64,000 nucleotides of DNA from Curtobacterium sp. MCPF17_052 (GCF_003234085.1 NZ_QKSD01000008.1:62001-126000), one strand, 5' to 3'; positions 24,544-33,945 are shown, counted from the first letter of the stretch. Numbers and translations: made by a program. Notes: generated by a model not told the origin, from the letters alone.

Positions 24544-25716
24544 ATGCTCGTCCCCGACCCACCCGCCGCCGCTGCCGGGCAGACCGAGGACCGCACCGCC
24601 CGCGTCCGCTTCGTCCGTCCGACCGGCTGGCGCACCGAGGAGTCCGCCGGTGCCGACCTCCGGGTCCGGGGCGACGACGTCGTCCTCACCGTCCGCTCCC
24701 GCCCGAGCGACCGGGCGATCGGCGACGAGAACGCTTCGCTGCTCGAACGGCTGCCTGGCTCGGTCGACGGGCTGCTCCTCGTGGGCTGCGACGTCTGGAC
24801 CACCGCCGGCGCGCCCGCGCGTCTGGTCGAGTACGTCCGCCCCGACGAGGAGGGTGACGTCGCCGGCGCGCACCTGCTCCTGGTCACGGGCCGCCACCGC
24901 GTCGACCTGACGGTCGAGCGGCCACTCGCCCGGATGACCGCGACGGATGACACCGTCTTCGCCGTCCTCGACTCCGTCCGGGTCCTCGACCGGGTCACCG
25001 CCAGTGAGTCCCGCACCCTCGAGCCCCTGCCCGTCCTGCTCGCGGGCTCCACCCTCACCGGGCCGTCCCTCGGTGCCGAGGCCGTCTCGACCCTGCAGAA
25101 CCTGGCCGGGCGCCGCTGGAACCCCGCCCTCCTCCGCACCGACGGCGGCCGCGAACTCGTCGCCGCCGACCTGGTCGGCCGGTTCGGCACGGTCCCGCCC
25201 GAGACGGCGACCGTCCTCGCCCCCTGGGCCGACGGGGTGCAGCCGACCACGCTGGACCAGCACGACGACGACGGGCGGGTGACGCGCCTCCAGGCCTGGT
25301 CCGGCACCGTCGTCGACACCGGTGCCGACGGCCGGTCCGTGGTCGCGTCCGTCCCACCGGAACGGGTGGTCGGACTGCTGGCCGGGAGGCTCGGCATCCG
25401 CCCGACGTGGACCTGGCCGTTCCGCACCGCGGTCCTGCCCGGCGACCTGCTCGACCGACGTCTGGCCGGCGGCGAGTCCACTCCCGACCTGCCGGGTGCC
25501 GTCGCGTCGGCCGACCCGACCCTGGCCGCGTTCTGGTCGGCCCCGTGGACGGTGTCGGCGCTGCTGCGCCCGGGCCGACCCCGGCCGCTCGTCGTGGTCT
25601 CCGCGGCGGGGATCGGCTTCGCCCGCGTGGGCCGGACCGAGGGCGGGACGACGGCGTTCACGGCGGACGCGTCGGCGAACGTCTACCGGACCCTTGTCCG
25701 GGCGCTGCTCGGCTGA
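24544..25716 (+). CDS. Conserved hypothetical protein, two-part
   Basis: 390 residues that I do not recognise with confidence. The first 150 residues have an alternating pattern with VRFVRPTGWRTEE and end in LDSVRVLD, reminiscent of Mog1/PsbP- or LpqN-like folds used in actinobacterial secretion-associated proteins. Residues 180-390 resemble ESX-type EspG-like organisation only loosely and could be something else. There is no signal peptide or membrane segment. TAGCCT at 24532-24537 ends six bases before the ATG, implying a leaderless transcript. It is convergent with the htrA-like gene across a perfect 17-bp terminator stem. Confidence 0.62.
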   Translation: MLVPDPPAAAAGQTEDRTARVRFVRPTGWRTEESAGADLRVRGDDVVLTVRSRPSDRAIGDENASLLERLPGSVDGLLLVGCDVWTTAGAPARLVEYVRPDEEGDVAGAHLLLVTGRHRVDLTVERPLARMTATDDTVFAVLDSVRVLDRVTASESRTLEPLPVLLAGSTLTGPSLGAEAVSTLQNLAGRRWNPALLRTDGGRELVAADLVGRFGTVPPETATVLAPWADGVQPTTLDQHDDDGRVTRLQAWSGTVVDTGADGRSVVASVPPERVVGLLAGRLGIRPTWTWPFRTAVLPGDLLDRRLAGGESTPDLPGAVASADPTLAAFWSAPWTVSALLRPGRPRPLVVVSAAGIGFARVGRTEGGTTAFTADASANVYRTLVRALLG

Positions 25717-25758
25717 GCGGCGGCCCCCGAGCGCTCTGACGCGCTGCACCGCCCCGGA

Positions 25759-25798
25759 CAGCACGACACCCGCGCGGGGAGGCGCGGGTGTCGTGCTG
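25759..25798. terminator. Bidirectional terminator, 17-bp perfect stem
   Basis: CAGCACGACACCCGCGC pairs fully with its complement across the loop GGGGAG, between two convergent genes. There is no T-run on either side, as is usual in this window. Confidence 0.85.
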
Positions 25799-25806
25799 CA
25801 GGTGCG

Positions 25807-27414
25807 TCAGGCGGCGGGACCGGCCGTCAGGGTGACGGTCGCGGTCGTAGCGGTGCCGTCGCTCGTCGTGTAGCCGACCGAGACCCGGTCGCCGACGTCG
25901 TGCCCGCTGATGAGCTCCGTCAGTTGGTCCGAGCTCGTGACCGCGGTGCCGTCGACGCTCGTGATCGTGTCGCCCGCGGCGAGGCCGGCGCTCGCAGCCC
26001 CGGAGCCCTCGACGGTGCCGGCGATCGGCACGCCGCTGGTCGTCCCGGTCGCGGTGCTGCTGATCTGCACACCGAGGAACGCCGGCAGGCCGATCGTGAT
26101 CGTGCCCGAGGAGTCACCCGCCAGGATCTCGTCCGCGATCGACTTCGCCGTGCTGATCGGGATCGCGAACCCGGTGACGTCGGCGGTCCCGGAGGACGCC
26201 GCGGTCGCCATGCCGACGACTTCGCCCTCACTGTCCAGGACCGGCCCGCCGGAGTCGCCCGAGACGACCTGTGCGGCGAGCTGCAGGAGACCGGTCAGGG
26301 ACTCGGTCCCGGTGCCCGACTCGCTCTGCACCTGGATGTCCTGGTCGGTGGCGGTCACGGTCCCCTCGGCGGCCACCAGGTCACCGGTGCCCTCGGCGTT
26401 GCCGACGTCGGTGATCGTGTCACCGGTCGAGGCACCGCCGTCGTCGTCGAGGGTGACGGTGGACAGCCCGGAGGCGTCGCGCAGCTTGAGGACCGCGACG
26501 TCGTTCGTCGCGTCGGCGCCCACGACGTCGGCGGTGTACTGCTCGCCCGTCGTCTCGTCGGTGGCCCGGATCGACGTGGCGCCCTGGATGACGTGGTTGT
26601 TCGTCAGGACGGTGCCGTCGGAGGTCAGGACCATGCCGGTGCCGGCGGCCTGCTGGGACTGGTCGTAGCCGATCACGGTGTCGATCGTCACGACGCCCTT
26701 CTTCTGCGCGGCGGTCGCCGGGGTGGCTGCGGACTCGGACGTGCTGCCGGTGCCGCCGGTCCCGTCCGTGCCCGAGCCGTCGGTCCCCTGGCCGGGGACG
26801 GTGAAGCCGTTCGTGCCGCTGCCGTCACCCGGGGTCGTGCCGTTCCCCGGAGTCGTGGTGGTGCCCTGGGAGGAACTGCCCTGGGTCTGGCTGGACGTCG
26901 TCGTGGTGTGCACCGACGACAGCCCGAGCGCGGTGCCACCGGCAGCGCCGACGATCGCGAGCGCCGTGATGCCCGAGCCGATCACCAGTGCCAGCTTCCG
27001 GGAGCGCCGGTTCGTGCCGGGTGCCGTGCCGAACGCCCCGGTCCAGCCATGCGGCGCCACCGGGTCCGCTGCGCCGTGCTGCGCGCCGCCGTGCTGCGCG
27101 CCACCGTACTGCCCGGCGTACTGCCCGCCGTGCTGTTGCGTCCCACCGAGCGCCGGGCTGCCGACGAGGTACGGGCCACGGCCGTCGGGGGAGTAGGCGT
27201 ACGGACCGGAGCCGTCGGGCCCGTACAGGTACGGACCGGAGCCGTCGAAGGCGAAGGCGGGGCGGAGGGTCGACCGGTCCGCGTGCGGCGGCTCCCACGA
27301 CGCCGGCTGCTCCCACGACGCAGGCTGCTCCTGCTGCGGGGCGTGCTCCGGCTGCTGGACGTGCCCCGGCTCGCGACGCTCGTCGTCCGGGGTGGGGTTC
27401 GGGGTCTCGTTCAT
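25807..27414 (-). CDS. HtrA/DegP-type membrane serine protease with PDZ domain
   Basis: 535 residues. A cytoplasmic, Gly/Tyr/Pro-rich N-terminus holds a repeat of the form DGSGPYLYGPDGSGPYAYSP. One membrane segment follows (LALVIGSGITALAIVGAAGG), then a Thr/Ser/Gly-rich linker and an external trypsin-like domain. The triad residues are visible in TNNHVIQGA, TNDVAVLKL and VSGDSGGPVLD. A PDZ domain closes the protein (FLGVQISS to VDGTAVTSSDQLTELI). This is the actinobacterial PepD/HtrA layout used in envelope protein quality control. GGAGAG lies five bases before the ATG. No sensor kinase or sigma factor is adjacent. Confidence 0.94.
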   Translation of the reverse strand: MNETPNPTPDDERREPGHVQQPEHAPQQEQPASWEQPASWEPPHADRSTLRPAFAFDGSGPYLYGPDGSGPYAYSPDGRGPYLVGSPALGGTQQHGGQYAGQYGGAQHGGAQHGAADPVAPHGWTGAFGTAPGTNRRSRKLALVIGSGITALAIVGAAGGTALGLSSVHTTTTSSQTQGSSSQGTTTTPGNGTTPGDGSGTNGFTVPGQGTDGSGTDGTGGTGSTSESAATPATAAQKKGVVTIDTVIGYDQSQQAAGTGMVLTSDGTVLTNNHVIQGATSIRATDETTGEQYTADVVGADATNDVAVLKLRDASGLSTVTLDDDGGASTGDTITDVGNAEGTGDLVAAEGTVTATDQDIQVQSESGTGTESLTGLLQLAAQVVSGDSGGPVLDSEGEVVGMATAASSGTADVTGFAIPISTAKSIADEILAGDSSGTITIGLPAFLGVQISSTATGTTSGVPIAGTVEGSGAASAGLAAGDTITSVDGTAVTSSDQLTELISGHDVGDRVSVGYTTSDGTATTATVTLTAGPAA

Positions 27415-27584
27415 CGGTGCTCTCCGGTCGGTCCTCGCGGCCCCGTCGGCCGCCGATGGATGTCAGTACAGGCCTCGATCCCATGACGACCCTATGAACC
27501 GACCATGGTGGTGCCGAGCAGCTGCTCGACGGTTGCCGACAGCGGCACCGTGGCCCCGCGGACCCGCCCCGGGAGGGCCATCCG

Positions 27585-27603
27585 TTAGGCTCGCCTCACT
27601 TCC
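27585..27603 (+). promoter_or_regulatory. DtxR/IdeR-like iron box overlapping a -10 element
   Basis: TTAGGCTCGCCTCACTT matches the first and central parts of the DtxR/IdeR consensus TTAGGTTAGCCTAACCTAA at about 13 of 19 positions. It contains TAGGCT, a likely -10 box, and ends just before the ATG of an iron-siderophore permease. Repression by iron-loaded DtxR would fit. Confidence 0.65.
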
Positions 27604-27604
27604 C

Positions 27605-28639
27605 ATGCGATCCCGATCCGTCGCGCCTCCCGCGCCCGCTCCCGTGTCCCGGCTGGTGCTCGCCACCGTCCTCGCGGTCGTGGTGCTCGCGGTCGCCTGC
27701 GCGCTGAGCGTCGCCGTCGGGTCACGTCCGATCCCGCTCGGTGTCGTCGTCGACACGCTCCTCCACCCGGGGCGACACGACGAGATCGGACTCATCGTGC
27801 TCGGCAACCGCGTGCCCCGCACCGTGGTCGGGCTGCTCGCCGGCGCTGCCCTCGGCGTCGCCGGGGCCGTCATGCAGGGGATCACCCGCAACCCGCTCGC
27901 CGACCCGAGCATCCTCGGCGTCAACGCCGGCGCCGCGCTCGCGGTCGTCGTCGGCATCGCGGTGTTCGGCATCAGCGGCACCGCCACCTACCTGCCCTTC
28001 GCGTTCGCCGGGGCTGCCCTCGCCGCACTGCTCGTGTACGGCATCGCGGCCGTCGCCCGCGGTGGGCTGACCCCGGTCGGGCTCGCCCTGTCCGGAGCCG
28101 TCACGGCTGCCGCGCTCTCGTCGGTCACGACCGCGGTGCTCGTCACCAACGCCAGCCTGCTCGACCAGCTCCGCTTCTGGCAGGTCGGGGCCCTCGCCGG
28201 CGGGGACCTCGGCACCGCGGGTGTCGTCGTGACGCCGGTCGTCGTCGGGCTCGTCATCGCCGTCGGCCTCGGACGCTCGCTCAACACCCTGGCGCTCGGC
28301 GACGAGCTCGCGGCGTCGCTCGGACAGCGCGTCGTGCTGGTCCGGGCTGTCGGCGCCGTCGTCACCGTGCTCCTCGCCGGTTCCGCGGTCGCCGCCGCCG
28401 GACCCATCGCCTTCGTCGGGCTCGCGGTGCCGCACGCCGTCCGCCGACTGTCCGGGCCCGACCACCGCTGGACGATCCTCCTGTCCGCGGTCGTCGCCCC
28501 CGCGCTCCTGCTCGTCGCCGACGTCATCGGCCGGGTCGTCGCGTACCCGGGGGAGCTGCAGGTCGGCATCGTCACCGCCCTCATCGGCGCCCCGGTCTTC
28601 ATCGCACTCGTCCGATCCCGGGCGGTGCGAGGACTGTGA
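27605..28639 (+). CDS. FecCD-family siderophore ABC permease 1
   Basis: 344 residues with eight to ten membrane helices. FecCD signatures include RVPRTVVGLLAGAALGVAGA, the MQGITRNPLADPSILGVNAG stretch after it, and the cytoplasmic coupling region GDELAASLGQRV. It moves iron-siderophore across the membrane together with a partner permease and an ATPase. The ATG directly follows the iron box. The next gene is a second FecCD permease with a GTGA overlap, so the two should form the heterodimeric channel. No binding protein or ATPase is in the window. Confidence 0.94.
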   Translation: MRSRSVAPPAPAPVSRLVLATVLAVVVLAVACALSVAVGSRPIPLGVVVDTLLHPGRHDEIGLIVLGNRVPRTVVGLLAGAALGVAGAVMQGITRNPLADPSILGVNAGAALAVVVGIAVFGISGTATYLPFAFAGAALAALLVYGIAAVARGGLTPVGLALSGAVTAAALSSVTTAVLVTNASLLDQLRFWQVGALAGGDLGTAGVVVTPVVVGLVIAVGLGRSLNTLALGDELAASLGQRVVLVRAVGAVVTVLLAGSAVAAAGPIAFVGLAVPHAVRRLSGPDHRWTILLSAVVAPALLLVADVIGRVVAYPGELQVGIVTALIGAPVFIALVRSRAVRGL

Positions 28640-29643
28640 GCGGCACCGTGGCGGACCGTCGGCGGGGCACGCTCCGCCGGGAGCTCGTCGTCCTCGTCGG
28701 CGCCGTGGCCGCGCTCGTCGTCCTGGTCCTGGTCGGACTCGGCGTCGGTGACATCCCGCTCTCGCCCGCGCAGGTCCTCGGCGCCCTCGTCGGGCACGGC
28801 GACACGATCTCGGACTTCGTGCTCGGGCAGCTCCGTGGGCCGCGCGTCCTGGCGGCCGTCCTCGTCGGCGCCAGTCTCGGTGCGGCGGGGGCGATCGTGC
28901 AGAGCGTCGTCCGCAACCCGATCGCCAGTCCGGACATCATCGGCATCACCGCCGGGGCCAGCGCCTCCGGCCTCGTGGCGATCGTCCTGTTCGGCGCCTC
29001 CGGCGTGCTGCTCTTCGGTGTGGTGCTCGTCGGCGCGGTCGCCGTCGCGGTGCTCATCGCCGCGCTGGCCTGGCGGCGGGGGATCACCGGCAACCGGGTC
29101 GTCCTCGTCGGCGTCGGCGTCGGCGCGATGGCCCTCAGCGTGACCGGCTGGTTGCTCACCAGCGGCAGCGTGCAGCAGGCCGGAACTGCGCTCCTGTGGC
29201 TCTCCGGCAGCCTCAACGCCGTCGACAGCACCGTCGTCGGCGCGCTCCTGGTCGGCTTCCTCGTGCTCATGGCGCTCGCCCTCCTGCAGTCACCGCGGCT
29301 CGCGGTGCTGACGCTCGGGGACGACGTCGCGGCGTCCCTCGGGCTCCGACCGGACCGGGCGAAGGTGCTGCTCCTGCTCACCGCGGTGCTCCTCACCGCC
29401 GGTGCCGTCGCCACCGCCGGACCGGTCTCGTTCGTCGCACTGATGGCCGCGCCCATCGCCCGGCGACTCGTCGGCGGCGGCAGGATCGCCCTCGGCCCGG
29501 CCGCGGCCGTCGGTGCCGTGGTCACCCTCGGGTCCGACCTCGCGGCGCAGTTCGTGCTGCCGGGCGTGACCCTGCCGGTCGGCGTGGTCACCGGACTCGT
29601 CGGAGCGCCCTACCTGCTCTGGTTGCTCGCCCGCGGGCGCTGA
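28636..29643 (+). CDS. FecCD-family siderophore ABC permease 2
   Basis: 335 residues and the same fold as the upstream permease, with LRGPRVLAAVLVGASLGAAG, VVRNPIASPDIIGITAGAS and the coupling segment GDDVAASLGLRPDR. Its GTG overlaps the stop of permease 1. The operon ends here: a 273-bp gap and an unrelated glycosyltransferase follow, so the ATPase (FecE/FepC type) and the lipoprotein receptor must be elsewhere, or lie in an operon not seen here. Confidence 0.94.
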   Translation: MSGTVADRRRGTLRRELVVLVGAVAALVVLVLVGLGVGDIPLSPAQVLGALVGHGDTISDFVLGQLRGPRVLAAVLVGASLGAAGAIVQSVVRNPIASPDIIGITAGASASGLVAIVLFGASGVLLFGVVLVGAVAVAVLIAALAWRRGITGNRVVLVGVGVGAMALSVTGWLLTSGSVQQAGTALLWLSGSLNAVDSTVVGALLVGFLVLMALALLQSPRLAVLTLGDDVAASLGLRPDRAKVLLLLTAVLLTAGAVATAGPVSFVALMAAPIARRLVGGGRIALGPAAAVGAVVTLGSDLAAQFVLPGVTLPVGVVTGLVGAPYLLWLLARGR

Positions 29644-29916
29644 AACCCGCCCACCGCCTGGCCGCAGCCGGTCTCAGGTCGTGCAGCGTGCCTCCAGGCC
29701 GTGCCCAGCCAGCAGTCGGACTCGCCGCGTCACCCCCGGACGCGGGGTCGCTGCGGGTCCGCGCGCAGGCTTGCGGGATCCCGCACGAGGTGCCCGGAAC
29801 CCCCCGTCCGAGGGTCCGCACGTCGACAGCCGTCGCCGTACCGTCAGCGACGACCACCGGACTCCCGACAGCGCCCACACCCGACGGCTGCTGGTCCGGT
29901 ACGAACGAAGGACAGC
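29644..29916 (+). other. Gap before the glycosyltransferase with a perfect palindrome
   Basis: No gene is visible in these 273 bases. They contain the 14-bp perfect palindrome TGCGGGATCCCGCA (29772-29785), a possible operator, and TACCGT (29839-29844), a possible -10 box. That would give an mRNA leader of roughly 65 bases ahead of the glycosyltransferase. Confidence 0.4.
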
Positions 29917-32316
29917 ATGCCCGAACAGCTCGACGGCGCCCCGATGCGTCGCCGCCAGTGGGGTGCCGAGCGGCGGACCCAGCCGCTCGACACGATCCAC
30001 GCCCGCCCCTCCGACCGGAAGCTCGTCTCCGGCCGGGTCGCCATCATCCTGACGATCGCGTTCTGGCTGGCCTACGTCGTCTACACCGTGATCCGCCAGT
30101 TCCTGGACTCCGGCACCGAGAGCTTCCGGTTCACCACCGAGGCGATCTCGTACACCGTCGTCGTCACCTTCCTGACCTTCTCGGCCCTGATGCACCTGGT
30201 CGCCCGCCAGGGGGCACTCGAGCGCTTCGCCACCCACGTCCGCGTCCCACGCGCCGAGCTCGACCGGCACTTCGCCGAGGGGCACGAGTCGCCGCTCACC
30301 GTCCTCGTCCCGAGCTACGCCGAGGAGCCCGAGGTCGTCGCGACCACGCTGTGGTCCGCCGCACTGCAGGAGTACCCGAACCTCCGCATCGTGCTGCTCG
30401 TCGACGACTCGCCGTTCCCGAACGACCCGGAGACCGCCGCGAAGCTCGAACGCACCCGCGCCGTCGCCGACACCATCCAGGCGCAGCTCGCCGCGCCGTC
30501 CCGCCGGTTCCAGGAGGCCCTGCTCTCCGCCGAGATCGAGGCCGCGGGCGCCCCGCACGCCTCCGTGGAGGCCGTGCGCACCCTGGTCGCGCACCACCGC
30601 TGGGCAGACGCCTGGCTCCGCCGCCACGCCCGCGAGCACGGTGTCGCCGACCACGTCGACCACTTCTTCACCGACCAGGTCCTCGTCGGCCTGGCGGACG
30701 AGTTCCGCCTGACGGCCGAGGCGCTCGACGCCGCGATCACCGACGCCGGGGACGCCGAGTCCACCGACGTGACCTCGGCGCGCGCGGTTGAGCTGCAGCG
30801 TCGCCTGGCCTGGACCTTCACCGCCGAGCTGACCACCTTCGAGCGGAAGCGCTTCGCGAACCTCTCGGACGAGGCGAACAAGGCGATGAACCTGAACTCG
30901 TACATCGGTCTGCTCGGCGGCGCCTACCGCCACGAGGAGACCGCGTCCGGCACCGTCCTGCGCACCGTCACCGACCCGGCCGACGCCGACCTGGTCGTCC
31001 CCGCGTCCGACTACGTGCTGACGCTCGACGCCGACTCGGTGCTGCTCCGCGACTACTGCCTCCGCCTGGTCTACTTCCTCGAGCAGCCGGAGAACGAGCG
31101 CGTCGCCGTCACCCAGACGCCGTACTCGTCCTTCCGCGGTGCCGCGACCCGCATCGAGCGCCTCGCCGGTGCCACGACCGACATCCAGCACATCCTGCAC
31201 CAGGGCATGTCGAAGTACGGCGCCACGTTCTGGGTCGGCGCGAACGCGGTCATCCGCACCCGGGCGCTCCGCGACATCGAGGAGACCGAGACCGTCGGCG
31301 GCTTCGAGGTGAAGCGGTACGTGCAGGACCGCACGGTCATCGAGGACACCGAGTCGAGCGTCGACCTCGGCATGCACGGCTGGACCCTCGTCAACTACCC
31401 GGAGCGGCTGTCCTACAGCGCGACCCCGCCGGACTTCGGCTCGCTGATCGTGCAGCGGCGACGCTGGGCGAACGGCGGCCTGCTCATCCTGCCGAAGTAC
31501 ATCCGCCAGGTGCGCGAGCGCCGGGCCCGAGGTGAGCGCGTGAGCGTCGTCGAGATGGCACTCCGCGTCAACTACATGGCGTCCATCGCGTGGGGCTCGC
31601 TCGGCCTGATCTTCCTGCTGGCGTACCCGTACGACTCGCGGTTGCTCAGCCCGATGGTGCTGCTCGCCGCCCTGCCGTACTTCTGGCTCTTCGCGAGCGA
31701 CCTGCGGTACTGCGGCTACAAGCGCACCGACATCCTGCGCATCTACGGCTTCAACCTCGTCCTGATGCCGGTGAACGTCGCCGGCGTGTTGAAGAGCGTG
31801 CAGCAGGCACTCACCGCGAAGAAGATCCCGTTCGCCCGGACGCCGAAGGTCAAGGACCGCACCGCCTCGCCGGCGCTCTACGTCCTGGCCCCGTACGCGA
31901 TGGTCGCGTTCTCGGTGTTCACGTTCGTGCGGGACTTCGGCGCGCAGAACTGGGGCAACGCGGTGTTCGCCGCGTTCAACGCCCTGCTCGCGATGTACGC
32001 GATCGTCGCCTACATCGGCCTGTGGAACTCCGTCGTCGACGTCTTCATCTGGGCGACGAGGTGGATGTTCTACGACCCGTCCGCCCGCGCCGCACGCCGT
32101 GCCGCCCGGAAGGACGAGCGCGCCACCGCGAAGGCGGTCCGTCGCGGTCTCGTCCCGGCGGCGGCACCCGCGACCGAGGACTGGCGCTCCGTGCTCTACT
32201 TCGGCCAGCGCGGCACCACCATCCCTGAACACCTGGGGACCGACCACCTCGGGACCGGCACCACCGGCACCCGGCACGGCCTCGCCGTGCAGCACGACGA
32301 GAAGACGGCGGCCTGA
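29917..32316 (+). CDS. Processive family-2 membrane glycosyltransferase
   Basis: 799 residues. Two membrane segments (about 45-65 and 80-98) precede a cytoplasmic GT-A domain, and four to five more helices follow from about residue 545. The catalytic pattern of processive beta-glycan synthases is complete: VDDS, LDADS, a VIEDTE acidic pair and QRRRW. A helical insertion of about 150 residues lies between the first two motifs, unlike cellulose synthase. There is no PilZ domain, so c-di-GMP control is not expected. AAGGA lies five bases before the ATG. A secreted GH18 protein starts two bases after its stop; together they suggest making and trimming one polysaccharide. Confidence 0.88.
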   Translation: MPEQLDGAPMRRRQWGAERRTQPLDTIHARPSDRKLVSGRVAIILTIAFWLAYVVYTVIRQFLDSGTESFRFTTEAISYTVVVTFLTFSALMHLVARQGALERFATHVRVPRAELDRHFAEGHESPLTVLVPSYAEEPEVVATTLWSAALQEYPNLRIVLLVDDSPFPNDPETAAKLERTRAVADTIQAQLAAPSRRFQEALLSAEIEAAGAPHASVEAVRTLVAHHRWADAWLRRHAREHGVADHVDHFFTDQVLVGLADEFRLTAEALDAAITDAGDAESTDVTSARAVELQRRLAWTFTAELTTFERKRFANLSDEANKAMNLNSYIGLLGGAYRHEETASGTVLRTVTDPADADLVVPASDYVLTLDADSVLLRDYCLRLVYFLEQPENERVAVTQTPYSSFRGAATRIERLAGATTDIQHILHQGMSKYGATFWVGANAVIRTRALRDIEETETVGGFEVKRYVQDRTVIEDTESSVDLGMHGWTLVNYPERLSYSATPPDFGSLIVQRRRWANGGLLILPKYIRQVRERRARGERVSVVEMALRVNYMASIAWGSLGLIFLLAYPYDSRLLSPMVLLAALPYFWLFASDLRYCGYKRTDILRIYGFNLVLMPVNVAGVLKSVQQALTAKKIPFARTPKVKDRTASPALYVLAPYAMVAFSVFTFVRDFGAQNWGNAVFAAFNALLAMYAIVAYIGLWNSVVDVFIWATRWMFYDPSARAARRAARKDERATAKAVRRGLVPAAAPATEDWRSVLYFGQRGTTIPEHLGTDHLGTGTTGTRHGLAVQHDEKTAA

Positions 32317-32318
32317 CC

Positions 32319-33902
32319 ATGAGCACCACACGACGACTCTCTCCGGTCCGGGTCACCCTGGCCACCGTGGTCGCCCTCGCGGTCGCCGTCGGCGGGTACG
32401 CCGGCGTCGACCGGTGGCAGAGCGCCCAGGCATCCGAGACGGTGGAGCCCTGGTTCGCCGCCTACACCGACGTCACCGTCACCCCGACGTTCCCGTTCGA
32501 GGACGTCAAGTCCGCGAAGGGCCGCGACGTCATGCTGTCCTTCGTCGTCGCGGACCACGACGAGGCCTGCACGCCGACGTGGGGCGCGGCCTACGGGCTC
32601 GAGGAAGCAGGGGACCAGCTCGACCTGGACCGCCGCATCGCCCGACTGGAGCAGCAGAAGGGCGCCGTCGGGGTGTCCTTCGGTGGCCTGGCGAACGACG
32701 AACTCGCCTCGACCTGCACCGACCCGAAGAAGCTCGTGTCGGCGTACCAGCGCGTGGTCAAGCGCTACGACGTCTCCACGGTCGACTTCGACATCGAGAG
32801 CGACGACCTCACCAAGGCGGACGCCGGCAAGCGTCGCGCCGAGGCCGTCGCCGCCCTGCAGGAGCAGCGTCGCGGCGCCGGGCACCCGCTCGCCGTGTGG
32901 CTCACCCTGCCCGCCGCGCCGGGCGGCCTGACCGCCGACGGCACGAAGGCGGTGTCGCAGTTCCTGCGAGCCGGGGTCGACCTGGCCGGCGTCAACGCCA
33001 TGACGATGGACTACGGCACCAGCAAGGGCTCGAGTCAGAGCATGTACTCCGCCTCGGTCGAGACCCTGCAGCAGGTGCACCGCCAGCTCGGCATCCTGTA
33101 CACCCGCGCCGGCACCCCGCTCGGCGACGGCACGCTCTGGCACAAGATCGGCGCGACGCCGATGATCGGCCAGAACGACGTGCAGGACGAGGTCTTCACG
33201 ATGTCCGACGCCGCGAAGCTCAACACCTGGGCGCGCCAGACCGGGCTCGGTCGGATGTCGATGTGGTCCCTCAACCGTGACACCACCTGCGGCTCGAACT
33301 ACGTGAACCTGTCCACCGTGTCGAACTCGTGCTCGGGGGTCGACCAGGACGGCAAGCTGTTCGCGGACGTGCTCGGCAAGGGCTTCGGCGGCGGCATCGT
33401 CGCGGCTTCGGGCGACGTCACCAAGGCCGAGCCGTCCTCGACCACGCAGCCGTCGGACGACCCGTCGACCAGCCCCTACCCGGTGTGGGACAAGGAGTCG
33501 GCCTACCTCGAGGGCACGAAGACCGTCTGGCACCACAACGTCTACGAGGCCAAGTGGTGGACCTCCGGTGACCTGCCCGACGACGCCGTGCTCAGCTCGT
33601 ACGAGACGCCGTGGCAGCTCGTCGGCCCGGTGCTGCCGGGTGAGAAGCCGGTCGCGCCCGTGAGCCTGCCGACCGGGACGTACCCGGCGTGGTCGGGCAC
33701 CACGACCTACGACACCGGCGACCGGGTCCTGTTCGACGGCACGCCGTACCAGGCGAAGTGGTGGAACACCGGCGACAGCCCGGAGGCCTCGACCAGCGAC
33801 CCCGACGGCTCGCCCTGGACGCGCCTCAAGGACTCCGAGGTCCAGGAGATCCTGCACGACGTGGGGTCCGGGAAGGCCGCCCCGGCGGGGTCCGCCGGTT
33901 GA
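32319..33902 (+). CDS. Secreted GH18 chitinase-like protein with two CBM5/12 modules
   Basis: 527 residues. An N-terminal hydrophobic segment (residues 12-30) ending near SAQASET is a signal peptide or anchor. The GH18 barrel spans about 45-365; its catalytic motif is DVSTVDFDIES, where the last Glu is the acid/base and the nearby Asp assist, followed by MTMDYG. This form resembles actinobacterial ChiD/bifunctional chitinase-like proteins. Two chitin-binding CBM5/12 modules follow, each with the AKWW aromatic core (YEAKWWTSGDLP and YQAKWWNTGDSPE). It is translated right after the glycosyltransferase. The partner synthase makes a biosynthetic-hydrolase role as likely as chitin degradation. Confidence 0.9.
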   Translation: MSTTRRLSPVRVTLATVVALAVAVGGYAGVDRWQSAQASETVEPWFAAYTDVTVTPTFPFEDVKSAKGRDVMLSFVVADHDEACTPTWGAAYGLEEAGDQLDLDRRIARLEQQKGAVGVSFGGLANDELASTCTDPKKLVSAYQRVVKRYDVSTVDFDIESDDLTKADAGKRRAEAVAALQEQRRGAGHPLAVWLTLPAAPGGLTADGTKAVSQFLRAGVDLAGVNAMTMDYGTSKGSSQSMYSASVETLQQVHRQLGILYTRAGTPLGDGTLWHKIGATPMIGQNDVQDEVFTMSDAAKLNTWARQTGLGRMSMWSLNRDTTCGSNYVNLSTVSNSCSGVDQDGKLFADVLGKGFGGGIVAASGDVTKAEPSSTTQPSDDPSTSPYPVWDKESAYLEGTKTVWHHNVYEAKWWTSGDLPDDAVLSSYETPWQLVGPVLPGEKPVAPVSLPTGTYPAWSGTTTYDTGDRVLFDGTPYQAKWWNTGDSPEASTSDPDGSPWTRLKDSEVQEILHDVGSGKAAPAGSAG

Positions 33903-33903
33903 C

Positions 33904-33945
33904 GGACGGGAGGCTCCCCACCCGCCGGTGGGGAGCCTCCCGTGT
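33904..33945. terminator. Terminator, GGACGGGAGGC family
   Basis: ACGGGAGGCTCCCCACC (33906-33922) pairs fully with 33927-33943 across the loop CGCC, giving a 17-bp stem right after the GH18 gene. The outer arm is the GGACGGGAGGC motif shared with other intergenic palindromes here. Confidence 0.88.

Noticed and set aside
29644..29916. A ydaO-type or other known riboswitch before the glycosyltransferase
   Set aside because: None of the conserved blocks of the riboswitch classes I know are present; only a palindrome and a possible -10 box are visible.
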